A stretch of 64,000 nt of DNA from Bacillota bacterium (GTDB lineage Bacteria > Bacillota > Clostridia > Oscillospirales > Oscillospiraceae), in contig JAUMWD010000003.1 in the NCBI GenBank assembly GCA_030529825.1, forward strand, positions 1-64,000, given 5' to 3'. The translations under genes were made by a program, and so were the position numbers. The notes below the pieces were generated by a model. It was given only the letters and a program-made list of their open reading frames with translations, was not told where the DNA came from and searched no databases. Below, in pieces: positions 26,085-34,092 of this stretch; position 1 is the stretch's first letter, and the number at the start of each line of letters is the position of its first letter.

Positions 26085-27185
26085 ATGAAAAAACTCTATC
26101 TGATTTTCATAGCGCTGTTTGCGGCGATAATCGTCGTGCCCTCCCTGTGGGTTTTTGCCTCTGAAGATACCGACTTTTCCGATAATGAAAACCGTATGCT
26201 CCAGACCGCCCCCGAATTAAACGGTGAAACCGTGCTTTCCGGCAAGTTTCAGGACGAGCTCAACGAGTATATTACCGACCAGTTCCCCGCCCGTGATACA
26301 TGGACGGCCTTGGGCAGCCGCATAAAGATGCTTGCAGGCATGAAGGATATCGGCGGTGCCTACATCGGCGAGGACGGATACTATTTTGAAATGATTACCC
26401 CCGACAGCGTTGACGAAGCAAAGTATCTCCAGAATCTTGCTTTGGTAAAGACCTTTGCGCAAAAGTATCCGGAGATTGACACGACGCTGCTGCTTGTGCC
26501 TGCCACAAGCACCGTGCTTTCCGATAAGCTCCCCGCCAATGCGGAGACCTACGATGCTGCGGCGATGCTTCAGCTTGCGAAAACCGCCGTTCCCGAGATA
26601 AACATTCCCGATGCTTACTCCGCCCTTTCAAGCCACAAGGACGAATATATTTACTACCGCACCGACCACCATTGGACAACCATGGGCGCGAAAATCGCCT
26701 ATGACTGCCTCATGGACGGTAAGGGTGCATACAAGGGCGCGCCCGAGCTTTTCAGCGACTTCTTCCTCGGCACCACCTATTCCAAAACCCTTGACGCCAA
26801 GGCACTTGCGGACGAGGTTTACACCGTGCCCGTAAGCGATAAAATCACCGTCAATGCCGACGGCACGGATATTCCCTTCTACTTCACCGATGCGGCAAAG
26901 GAAAAGGACAAGTACAAGGTCTTCTTCGGCGGCAACTACGGCGAGGTAACCATACGCGGCGGCGCTGAAAACGGCAAAACCCTTCTTGTTATCAAGGATT
27001 CCTTTGCCAACAGCCTCGTGCCCTATCTCACCGCGGATTACGAGAACATCATCATGCTGGACCTGCGTTATTACATGGGCTCGATTCAAGGACTCATGGA
27101 GCAGGAGGGCGTCACGGATGTTCTGTTTGTAAACGAAATGAGCTCCTTTGCAAAGGATACGAATATAATAAAACTGACTTTCTGA
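26085..27185 (+). CDS. DHHW family protein (AlgX/AlgJ-like, SGNH-type)
   Basis: 366 residues with an N-terminal membrane anchor or signal (about 4-24). The DHHW motif lies in YRTDHHWTTMGA (Asp194-His195-His196-Trp197), and VIKDSFANSLVPYL carries the Ser of an SGNH-like active site. Family members transfer acetyl groups from the MBOAT protein to the glycan outside the cell. AGGAGG is close to the ATG. Fifteen bases separate it from the MBOAT gene. Confidence 0.88.
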   Translation: MKKLYLIFIALFAAIIVVPSLWVFASEDTDFSDNENRMLQTAPELNGETVLSGKFQDELNEYITDQFPARDTWTALGSRIKMLAGMKDIGGAYIGEDGYYFEMITPDSVDEAKYLQNLALVKTFAQKYPEIDTTLLLVPATSTVLSDKLPANAETYDAAAMLQLAKTAVPEINIPDAYSALSSHKDEYIYYRTDHHWTTMGAKIAYDCLMDGKGAYKGAPELFSDFFLGTTYSKTLDAKALADEVYTVPVSDKITVNADGTDIPFYFTDAAKEKDKYKVFFGGNYGEVTIRGGAENGKTLLVIKDSFANSLVPYLTADYENIIMLDLRYYMGSIQGLMEQEGVTDVLFVNEMSSFAKDTNIIKLTF

Positions 27186-27195
27186 GGGATAGATT

Positions 27196-28983
27196 ATGAA
27201 GAGAAAAATCGCACTTCTGCTCGCCGTGATTCTGATTGCGACACTGCTTCCCGTGCAGGCGCTTGCCGCATCGGGGGATAAGCTCATTGCGCTTACCTTT
27301 GATGACGGTCCTGCGGGCTCAAACACCCGGACTCTCCTTGACGGACTTCGCGCCCGGGGCGCCCACTGCACCTTTTTCCTCTGCGGATATAAGGTGGAGC
27401 GCTATCCCGAAATGATAAAACAGATGTGGCTTGACGGTCATCAGATTGCAAGCCATACATATGACCATCCCCAGCTTTCAAGCCTTACGGACGCGCAGAT
27501 TCGCGACCAGCTTGCCAAGACGGATTCTCTCCTTGACGACGCTCTCGGCTTTGGCCTTGACTATATGCTGCGCCCACCCTACGGTGATTATAATGACCGC
27601 GTGCTGAAGGCGGCAAATGTGCCCAGCTTTTTCTGGTCCATGGACACCTATGACTGGAAGAGCCTTAATGCGGACTCCGTCTACAACGAATTCATAAAGC
27701 AGGCCCGTGACGGCTCCATCGTGCTGCTGCATGACAGCCACATGACCTCTGTCACGGCGGCACTCCGCGCAGTTGACACTCTGCAGGCCCGGGGCTATGA
27801 GTTCGTCACACTTTCGGAAATGTTCTATCGCAGAGGCATCACCCTTGAAAACGGACATATTTACTTCAACGCCTACCCCGGAAGCTACGGCACCGCAGAC
27901 AGAATAAGCGCCCCTGTCGTCACAAACGAAAACAACGACAGCGGCAAGCAGATTACAATAAGCGGTGACAGCCGTGGTGCCGTTTACTACACCGTAAACG
28001 GCGAAACGCCCAATCCGAAAAACAGCACGCTGTACACGGGGCCCTTTACGGTATCGGGTACAACAACGGTTAAGGCCGTCAGCGTGCTGCAATGGAACGG
28101 CCTTAAATCCGATGTCACAACGGAGCAGGTGAAATATACGCCTGCGCCTACCCCGAAAATCAGCTTCGACAATGGAGTGATAAGCATATCCTGCGCATCG
28201 GAAAACGCTGCCGTATATTACACCTGCGACGGAAGCGCCCCTGACAGAAGCAGTGAGCTTTACGGCGAGAGCTTTGCCGCCGAAAAGGGCACAACCTATA
28301 AGGCAAGAGCCTATGCCCCGGGCTATGACCCCAGCCCCGTAAGTATGCTGACCTACAGCCACGAGGGACATCTCTTCACCGACATAGCCGTGGATGACTG
28401 GTGCTATGAAACCGTGGACAAGGCGGTTTCCGCAGGCATCTTTAAGGGCGTAACGGAAACGGAGTTTGCCCCCAATACGCCCTTTACCCGCGCCATGCTT
28501 GTGACCGTGCTTTACCGCATGGCAGGTGAGCCGGAAACAGAGGGAATGGAAGAGCCCTTCACAGATATTCCCGAGAATTACTGGTGCTATGATGCCCTTG
28601 TGTGGGCCTATAACAACGGAATAATTAACGGCTATGATGATAACACCTTCCGCCCGAAAAACTACATCAGCCGTCAGGCGCTGTGTGCCATGCTGGCCCG
28701 CTATATGCGCTATGAGGGCAAGGACTTAAGCGGAATCGAATCAGGACTCATAGAGGACTACAGAGACGCAAAAAGCGTAAGCGCAGGCTTCGTTTCCGAT
28801 GTGGATATTCTCTGCACACTGGGAATTGTCAGGGGCTATGATGACGGTACTCTGCGGCCTATGAACGGCGCAACCCGCGCCCAGGCGGCAACCATGATCA
28901 TGCGTATGCTGGATGCCATGGACACAATCCCGGATGTCCAAGCCGAAGACGAAGAACAGGTCATTCCCCGAGAAGCATTATGA
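27196..28983 (+). CDS. Secreted polysaccharide deacetylase with two chitobiase-type Ig-like modules and three SLH domains
   Basis: 595 residues: signal peptide (about 1-24, ending ALAA), NodB deacetylase domain (about 28-205; LTFDDGP with the metal Asp, ASHTYDH, RPPYGDYN, LLHDSH), two CHB_HEX_C-like modules (about 235-315 and 320-385; VYYTVNGETPNP and VYYTCDGSAPD) and three SLH domains (about 391-445, 453-505, 515-575). The SLH triplet anchors it to cell-wall polymer. It should deacetylate an N-acetylated glycan outside the cell. Ten bases after the DHHW gene. Confidence 0.93.
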   Translation: MKRKIALLLAVILIATLLPVQALAASGDKLIALTFDDGPAGSNTRTLLDGLRARGAHCTFFLCGYKVERYPEMIKQMWLDGHQIASHTYDHPQLSSLTDAQIRDQLAKTDSLLDDALGFGLDYMLRPPYGDYNDRVLKAANVPSFFWSMDTYDWKSLNADSVYNEFIKQARDGSIVLLHDSHMTSVTAALRAVDTLQARGYEFVTLSEMFYRRGITLENGHIYFNAYPGSYGTADRISAPVVTNENNDSGKQITISGDSRGAVYYTVNGETPNPKNSTLYTGPFTVSGTTTVKAVSVLQWNGLKSDVTTEQVKYTPAPTPKISFDNGVISISCASENAAVYYTCDGSAPDRSSELYGESFAAEKGTTYKARAYAPGYDPSPVSMLTYSHEGHLFTDIAVDDWCYETVDKAVSAGIFKGVTETEFAPNTPFTRAMLVTVLYRMAGEPETEGMEEPFTDIPENYWCYDALVWAYNNGIINGYDDNTFRPKNYISRQALCAMLARYMRYEGKDLSGIESGLIEDYRDAKSVSAGFVSDVDILCTLGIVRGYDDGTLRPMNGATRAQAATMIMRMLDAMDTIPDVQAEDEEQVIPREAL

Positions 28984-29000
28984 TGTGAGGAAGCTCGCCC

Positions 29001-29813
29001 TTGAAGAAAAATCTTGAAAACCGAATAATAGAGTTAGATGTTTTCCGCGGCGTCGCGGTGCTCCTGATGATTTTCGACCATCTCATGTACAACCTCTGGG
29101 GACTTATGCCCATGCTGTTTTCCGACTATCCCACAAGCGGCGGTGCTTCGCAGAGGATTGCCCGTGCCGCGCTGGAGTACTGGAGAATGGACCTGCGCGT
29201 GGATATCCGCTATGTTGTTCTTGCGGTTTTCATGCTGCTGACGGGCATCTGCTGCTCTCTTTCCCGCAGCAATCTCAAGCGCGGCTTAAAGCTCATGGCT
29301 GTAGCTTTGCTGGTAACGGCAGGTACATATGCGGTGGGCGTGATTACGGAGAATATGGATATTACCATTACCTTCGGCGTTTTGCATTGCATCGCCCTTG
29401 CGCTGATTTCGGTGGGATTGCTTGACATGGTAAAGCTGTCAAAATGGGTGTATCTGGCCATAGGTATAGCCATGACGGCTGTGGGCGCATATCTTTTCAG
29501 CGGCGCGGAGTTTGTTTCCTATTCGGATGCACCTGTTATCGAAACGGTTTGGCGTTCAATTTTAGGCACGGCCACCTGCGGCGGAGACTGCTTCCCCTTC
29601 CTTCTCTTCGGAGGACAGGTGTTCGTGGGCGTGTTCGCGGGACGGCAGTTTTATACCGAAAGAAAGAGCATTTTCAAAAATTCCCGCTACAAAAACAATG
29701 TGGTGACCTTCGTGGGGCGAAACAGCCTTGCGGTGTATATTCTGCATCAGATTATTATTCCCGCGCTTTTAGGCATTGTCCTGCTGATACTGGGATTTCA
29801 TCTCGCAATATAA
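29001..29813 (+). CDS. HGSNAT-type (DUF1624) membrane acyltransferase
   Basis: 270 residues, about seven membrane segments. The N-terminal RIIELDVFRGVAVLLMIFDHLMYN with a conserved Asp-His pair is the signature of heparan-alpha-glucosaminide N-acetyltransferase-like proteins. Its role here would be acetylation of amino groups or hydroxyls of a surface glycan; it follows a deacetylase, so the two could oppose or prepare sites for one another. The start is TTG at 29001, with GAGGAAG nine bases upstream. Last gene of the operon. Confidence 0.82.
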   Translation: MKKNLENRIIELDVFRGVAVLLMIFDHLMYNLWGLMPMLFSDYPTSGGASQRIARAALEYWRMDLRVDIRYVVLAVFMLLTGICCSLSRSNLKRGLKLMAVALLVTAGTYAVGVITENMDITITFGVLHCIALALISVGLLDMVKLSKWVYLAIGIAMTAVGAYLFSGAEFVSYSDAPVIETVWRSILGTATCGGDCFPFLLFGGQVFVGVFAGRQFYTERKSIFKNSRYKNNVVTFVGRNSLAVYILHQIIIPALLGIVLLILGFHLAI

Positions 29814-29844
29814 AAAAAGAGAAGTGCAAAGCACTTCTCTTTTT
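29814..29844. terminator. Bidirectional terminator after the glycan operon
   Basis: Arms 29814-29827 and 29831-29844, 14 bp perfect with an AAA loop, poly-A and poly-T ends; converging with the GDPD gene. Confidence 0.93.
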
Positions 29845-29846
29845 CC

Positions 29847-30683
29847 TTATTTGTTCTTGTATTTGAGCTTGGGCTTGTAGAATTCGAATATAACCACATC
29901 GTAGCTCTTCTCATTGACCCAGTCATGACTGGTCCAGCAAACCTTCATGGCGCCTAATGCCTCACAGAGCTTTACCGTAAAGGGCTTGGGTGCGATTTTG
30001 TATGCTATGAACTGGGGACGGGCCAAGAAATTCAGCAGCAGATTTCCAAGTACAAATGCGGTAATGCCGTTGACCTCACCGCCGTAATCCTTGGGAGGAG
30101 AGGCAAGCTGGCCGCGGACGATTTCGGGAGCGTTCTTTCTGAACCAGCGGACGATCATGGGATTGAAGCTCTCAATGCAGTATTCGCCGTTGTAATCCTT
30201 AAGCAGAGCGTAGGTCTTTTCGCAAAGCTCCTTGTTGCTTCTGCCGTTTTTCAGCTCAACAATCAGCGGACCGCGGCCGCGCACGGTTTTCAGGACCTCG
30301 GAAAACAGGGGAACGGTTTCCTCGGTGCCGCAAAGACTCATTTCCTTAAGCTCGGCGTAGGTCTTTTCATCAACGCGGCTGTCCACTCCGCAGACGCGGT
30401 TGAGAGTATCGTCATGGAAAACAACAACCTCGCCGTCTCTGGAAAGCTGGACATCAAGCTCCATGCCGTAGCCCTTTGCGGAGGCTCTTTCAAATGCGGC
30501 TATGGAGTTTTCGGGAACGGATTTATCCCGTTTGTGAAGGCCTCGGTGGGCAAAGTTGCGGTACATAAAGGGCTTCTTCTGCCATCGACAGATTCTGCCC
30601 GGTGCCACAAGGAACACAAGTCCTCCCATTGCTGCGCCGGCAACTATTGCGGCGGGAAGAAGCCTCTTCAGAGTTTCGTTCAA
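29847..30683 (-). CDS. Glycerophosphodiester phosphodiesterase, membrane-anchored
   Basis: 278 residues from a TTG at 30683, chosen because GGAGG lies eight bases upstream; an ATG 11 codons earlier has no site. After a membrane segment (about 8-26) the GDPD barrel shows FAHRGLH, PENSIAAFERA, GMELDVQLSRDGEVVVFHDDTLNR and IVELKNG, all catalytic or metal motifs. It hydrolyses glycerophosphodiesters, from lipids or teichoic acid. Own promoter; monocistronic. Confidence 0.92.
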   Translation of the reverse strand: MNETLKRLLPAAIVAGAAMGGLVFLVAPGRICRWQKKPFMYRNFAHRGLHKRDKSVPENSIAAFERASAKGYGMELDVQLSRDGEVVVFHDDTLNRVCGVDSRVDEKTYAELKEMSLCGTEETVPLFSEVLKTVRGRGPLIVELKNGRSNKELCEKTYALLKDYNGEYCIESFNPMIVRWFRKNAPEIVRGQLASPPKDYGGEVNGITAFVLGNLLLNFLARPQFIAYKIAPKPFTVKLCEALGAMKVCWTSHDWVNEKSYDVVIFEFYKPKLKYKNK

Positions 30684-30714
30684 TGTACACACCTCCGATT
30701 GTTTTATTATACCC

Positions 30715-30743
30715 ATTTTACACCTTTTAAATTAAACGGTCAA
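30715..30743 (-). promoter_or_regulatory. Promoter of the GDPD gene
   Basis: On the minus strand, TTGACC (30743-30738) and TAAAAT (30720-30715), spacer 17 bp; an extra TATAAT lies closer to the gene. Confidence 0.7.
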
Positions 30744-30769
30744 ACAAAATTTGGCCTTTCAAATCAACA

Positions 30770-30797
30770 AAAACGGACACCGTCGGGTGTCCGTTTT
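30770..30797 (-). terminator. Terminator after the PIG-L gene
   Basis: Perfect 12-bp stem, arms 30770-30781 and 30786-30797 (AAAACGGACACC type), GTCG loop, T run on the minus strand. Confidence 0.9.
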
Positions 30798-30803
30798 GCT
30801 GAT

Positions 30804-31571
30804 TTATTCTCCTGCCTCGGGGAAGCAGTGCATTTGTGTAACGCCTAAAACGCGGAAGCCCTCGGCGGTGGCGTGAAGGCTGCGCAGACCGAAGTCGTAT
30901 GCCCGCAGCTTCAGATACAGGCCGATGGCGTCGGCATCGGCACAGCCGGCGGGAAACTGGCTCAAGTGACACTTGAAAATCGCCTCTGACTGCTTTTGCA
31001 GAAAGCCCTTTGTTCCCACAAAGCGGTTTGCCTTGGCGGTCATGTAATAGGCAAGAGCCTCCACGGGGGCGGCTTCCGCACCGTAGTTTGCCATGATGCC
31101 GCCGTAGGGTGCAAAGCAGGCAAGCTTTCTTGCGGCGTTGCCCACATTGAGGTGGTCTGCGTGGCACTCACTGGTGACGCAGGGGTCAGGGGCAAAAATC
31201 ACCTGGGGCTTAAACTCGCCGATGACCTTTGCCACGGCATCTTCAAGCACCTTTTGCTCGTAAAAGCCGCCGTCGCACAGACCGAGAAAGCGCACATCCT
31301 TTACGCCCAGCATTTCAGCGGATTTTACCGCCTCACTGCGGCGCAGAGCAATGAGCTCCTCGCCCTTGCAGGGAGCCGCGCCGTCGCCGTAGCGGCCGTC
31401 AATACATATAAGGAAGCATACTTCCTTTCCGGCGGCGGCAAGCTTTGCCGCCGTGGCACCTGCACCGATTTCAATGTCATCGGGGTGAGGACCTATGAAC
31501 AGAAAGCGGCTGTAGTCTTCAATTTTCGGGGCGGGCGCCGCAAGCTTCAGAACGGTTTTCAGAAGACTCAT
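30804..31571 (-). CDS. PIG-L family N-acetylglucosaminyl deacetylase-like protein
   Basis: 255 residues. Zinc-site motifs are GPHPDDIEIGAGATAAKL (about 27-44) and HADHLNVG, with the catalytic Asp in PHPDD. PIG-L enzymes remove acetyl groups from GlcNAc-type sugars or similar. It overlaps the GPH transporter gene by four bases, so an imported sugar is the probable substrate; the identity is inference. No signal peptide. Confidence 0.88.
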   Translation of the reverse strand: MSLLKTVLKLAAPAPKIEDYSRFLFIGPHPDDIEIGAGATAAKLAAAGKEVCFLICIDGRYGDGAAPCKGEELIALRRSEAVKSAEMLGVKDVRFLGLCDGGFYEQKVLEDAVAKVIGEFKPQVIFAPDPCVTSECHADHLNVGNAARKLACFAPYGGIMANYGAEAAPVEALAYYMTAKANRFVGTKGFLQKQSEAIFKCHLSQFPAGCADADAIGLYLKLRAYDFGLRSLHATAEGFRVLGVTQMHCFPEAGE

Positions 31572-33040
31572 ACCGCGGCCTTCTTTGCTTCAATCTCCTT
31601 GCAGATGCGAGCGTATTCGTCCTCGTCAAGGATGTAGTGTTTCTTGTAAAGCAGGTAGGAAATCACCATGAGAGCACAGGGGAGAATTGCCATGCAGAGG
31701 AGAAGACCGAGCACCTGACCGCCGTTGACGCTGCCGATGATGCCGCTGATGGCGTCTAACTTTTCGGCCTCTGAAATAATGCCCATCTGGCAATTGTTTT
31801 CAAAGTCGGAAATCTGATTGGTGTACTTGGTGACGCCGAAGATAAGATAGCTTGCGTTGGTGACAAGCACGATGAGCGCGGAGCTCATCTTGGTGATGAA
31901 GGGACGCATGGAGGCGATGATTGCCTCATCGCGCTCACCGGTTGTGTGCTCGTTATATTCAACGGTGTTCATGATGGAAATCATCATGACGAGGTAGTAG
32001 CAGTACTGACCGAAGTTGGAGAGCATATAGCCCACTACGATAACCCAGAACTTGAGCATGGTGGAGGGTAGGAACAGACCTGCGGCGAGGAGAATTGCGT
32101 AGCCCACGAGAGAGATGATGAGCATCTGCTTCATAAGGGGCTTGCGGTTTACCTTGCGGGAGATGGTGGGGTAGAAAATCATGAGGAAGGCGGTGGGCAG
32201 CATACCGATGATGCTGAAGAGGGATACAAGACCGCCGTCGTAGCCGAAGTCAAAGTATATGTAAGTGGAGCCGATGCCGCCGATGATGAAGCCGTTGCCT
32301 ATCTGCTGAAGCAGGAAGATGACGGATATCCACAGGAGCTGCTTGTTGCCGCCGATGGTGCTGATAATTTTTTTGAAGCTAATGGGAGGCGCATCGGTGT
32401 AATTGCGGTTTTCCCTGACACCGAAAATGGTGAAGCACAGGAACAGGGGAGCGATGATGCAGACAGTAAGAGCGATGATGCCGTAGGCGGTTTTGGCCGA
32501 GCCGCCGATGGCGTTTTCACCCACGGTGAACATGGGGATGAGAACGGAGGCGAGAGTTCCGCCGATGCCTGCGCAAAGGGTTGCCCGGGAGGTGAACATG
32601 TTTCGTGCATCTGCATCGGAGGACAGAGAGGGTACCATGCCCCAGTAGGAGATGTCGTGCATGGTGTAGGCTATGGAGTACAGGAAATAGATAATGCCGA
32701 AGAACCATACGAAGCTCCAGCCCTGCAGGTCGGTGTTGAAGGCAAGATAGACCACGATGCAGGAGGCAACAATGCCGATTACCAGCCAGGGCTTGAACTT
32801 GCCCCAGCGGGTGCGGGTGCGCTCAATGATGTTGCCCATGATGGGGTCGTTCAGCGCATCAAATATTCTTGCTGCCACCACGATTGCGGTGATTGCCGCA
32901 AACTGGGCGCCCGTAAGCCTGCGGGTAAAGAGGACAAAGGTGATGATGCAGCTTGTGAACAGGTAGTACATCATGTCGCGGCCCACAGTACCCAAGGGGA
33001 ACATTATCAGGTTTTTCTTTCGGTTTTTAAGTTCATCCAT
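31568..33040 (-). CDS. GPH/MFS family sugar:cation symporter
   Basis: 490 residues, twelve membrane segments. The MelB-like features are LNDPIMGNIIERTRTRWGKFKPW after segment two and ISRKVNRKPLM in the centre. It takes up a glycoside with Na+ or H+. It is co-transcribed with a PIG-L deacetylase, so an amino-sugar glycoside is suggested. AGAGGTG precedes the ATG at 33040. Confidence 0.9.
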   Translation of the reverse strand: MDELKNRKKNLIMFPLGTVGRDMMYYLFTSCIITFVLFTRRLTGAQFAAITAIVVAARIFDALNDPIMGNIIERTRTRWGKFKPWLVIGIVASCIVVYLAFNTDLQGWSFVWFFGIIYFLYSIAYTMHDISYWGMVPSLSSDADARNMFTSRATLCAGIGGTLASVLIPMFTVGENAIGGSAKTAYGIIALTVCIIAPLFLCFTIFGVRENRNYTDAPPISFKKIISTIGGNKQLLWISVIFLLQQIGNGFIIGGIGSTYIYFDFGYDGGLVSLFSIIGMLPTAFLMIFYPTISRKVNRKPLMKQMLIISLVGYAILLAAGLFLPSTMLKFWVIVVGYMLSNFGQYCYYLVMMISIMNTVEYNEHTTGERDEAIIASMRPFITKMSSALIVLVTNASYLIFGVTKYTNQISDFENNCQMGIISEAEKLDAISGIIGSVNGGQVLGLLLCMAILPCALMVISYLLYKKHYILDEDEYARICKEIEAKKAAV

Positions 33041-33072
33041 GGAAAAACACCTCTTTTAATAGTGTATTATAC

Positions 33073-33101
33073 ATTTTATCAGTATATTGTTGTGTTGGCA
33101 A
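33073..33101 (-). promoter_or_regulatory. Promoter of the GPH symporter/PIG-L operon
   Basis: On the minus strand, TTGCCA (33101-33096) and TAAAAT (33078-33073), spacer 17 bp; a TATAAT lies six bases further on. Confidence 0.7.
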
Positions 33102-33117
33102 GAAAGAAAAATAGGTA

Positions 33118-33146
33118 TTGCGTCGGGAAATGGAATGGGGTAATAT
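33118..33146 (+). promoter_or_regulatory. xpt promoter
   Basis: TTGCGT at 33118-33123 and TAATAT at 33141-33146, spacer 17 bp. The leader is about 25 bases long and carries no riboswitch. Confidence 0.7.
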
Positions 33147-33177
33147 TAATAGTACATTGTTTCCGGGGGAAGAAGAT

Positions 33178-33753
33178 ATGAAAAAACTCGAAGAGCGCAT
33201 TCTCCGCGACGGCGTTGTAAAGCCCGGCGGAATTCTTAAGGTGGACAGCTTTCTGAATCACCAAATTGATACGGAGCTTTGCTATGAAATGGCAAAGGAG
33301 ATCCATGAGCTTTACAAGGACGAAGAAATAACTAAAATTCTCACCATTGAGGCATCGGGCATCAGCATTGCCACCATGGCGGGCTATGTTTTCGGCGTTC
33401 CCGTTGTGTTTGCGAAAAAGGCCATGAGCAAAAACATTTCCGACAATGTTTACTCCGTTGAGGTCTATTCCTTCACCAAGAAGGCCACAAAGAATGTCAT
33501 CGTTTCCAAGGAATACATAAATGCCGGTGAAAAGATTCTCATCATTGACGACTTCCTGGCCATGGGCAGCGCCCTTGAGGGACTTTCCGACATCGTTAAG
33601 CAGGCAGGCGCAGAGGTCGTGGGCGCAGCTATCGCCATTGAAAAGGCATTTCAGCCCGGCGGAGACAAGCTTCGCGCAAAGGGAATGAGAATAGAATCTC
33701 TTGCCCGCGTGGCCTCCATGAGCGACGACAGCCTCACCTTTGTTGAGGATTAA
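33178..33753 (+). CDS. xpt: Xanthine phosphoribosyltransferase
   Basis: 191 residues from the ATG at 33178 (MKKLEERILRDGVVKPGGILKVDSFLNHQID), the standard Xpt start, with GGGGGAAG upstream. The PRPP loop is ILIIDDFLAMGSALEG (about 121-136). It salvages xanthine to XMP. A 20-codon in-frame extension exists but has no basis. It lies just upstream of the riboswitch-controlled nucleoside transporter and has its own promoter. Confidence 0.95.
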   Translation: MKKLEERILRDGVVKPGGILKVDSFLNHQIDTELCYEMAKEIHELYKDEEITKILTIEASGISIATMAGYVFGVPVVFAKKAMSKNISDNVYSVEVYSFTKKATKNVIVSKEYINAGEKILIIDDFLAMGSALEGLSDIVKQAGAEVVGAAIAIEKAFQPGGDKLRAKGMRIESLARVASMSDDSLTFVED

Positions 33754-33810
33754 TAGTAATGTTGCACAAAATAACTGTCGAAAAAATAGTAAACTTGGCT
33801 GATTAATGGC

Positions 33811-33839
33811 TTGACTTTTTTTGTAACAATTGATATTCT
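33811..33839 (+). promoter_or_regulatory. Promoter of the nucleoside transporter operon
   Basis: TTGACT at 33811-33816 and TATTCT at 33834-33839, spacer 17 bp. It gives a start near 33846, just before a small GCTGA-TAGT-TCAGC hairpin and the riboswitch. Between xpt and this promoter I see no terminator. Confidence 0.78.
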
Positions 33840-33875
33840 AAACCTGCTGATAGTTCAGCGAAACAAATAAATATA

Positions 33876-33944
33876 TTCGATATATAGCAAATGATATGGA
33901 TTTGAAGTCTCTACCCGGACGCCGTAAATGACCGGACTATCGAA
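33876..33944 (+). promoter_or_regulatory. Purine riboswitch aptamer (guanine class)
   Basis: P1 pairs TTCGATA (33876-33882) with TATCGAA (33938-33944). P2 is AAAT/ATTT around the loop GATATGG; the junction is TCTCTACC; P3 closes the CCGTAAATG loop. These are the conserved purine-riboswitch elements. The specificity base in GACTAT is C (33937), which pairs with guanine or hypoxanthine; the adenine class has T. It is followed by a terminator, so purine should switch the transporter off. The antiterminator pairing was not resolved. With its promoter and terminator it fills most of the 339-bp space between xpt and the BMP gene. Confidence 0.93.
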
Positions 33945-33996
33945 GTTTTTATACAAAGGAAGGACAAAGCTGCCCTCCCTTGACTTTGGTTTTCCC

Positions 33997-34032
33997 TCGG
34001 CCGCATATCATTTGCGGCCGATTTTTGTTTTT
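33997..34032 (+). terminator. Riboswitch expression-platform terminator
   Basis: TCGGCCGC (33997-34004) pairs with GCGGCCGA (34014-34021), followed by TTTTTGTTTTTG. It lies 61 bases before the start of the BMP gene. Confidence 0.9.
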
Positions 34033-34092
34033 GTATATTAAAATCCTTGGGATTTTGATAATAATTTAAAAATTTTTGGAGGAAAACCGAAG

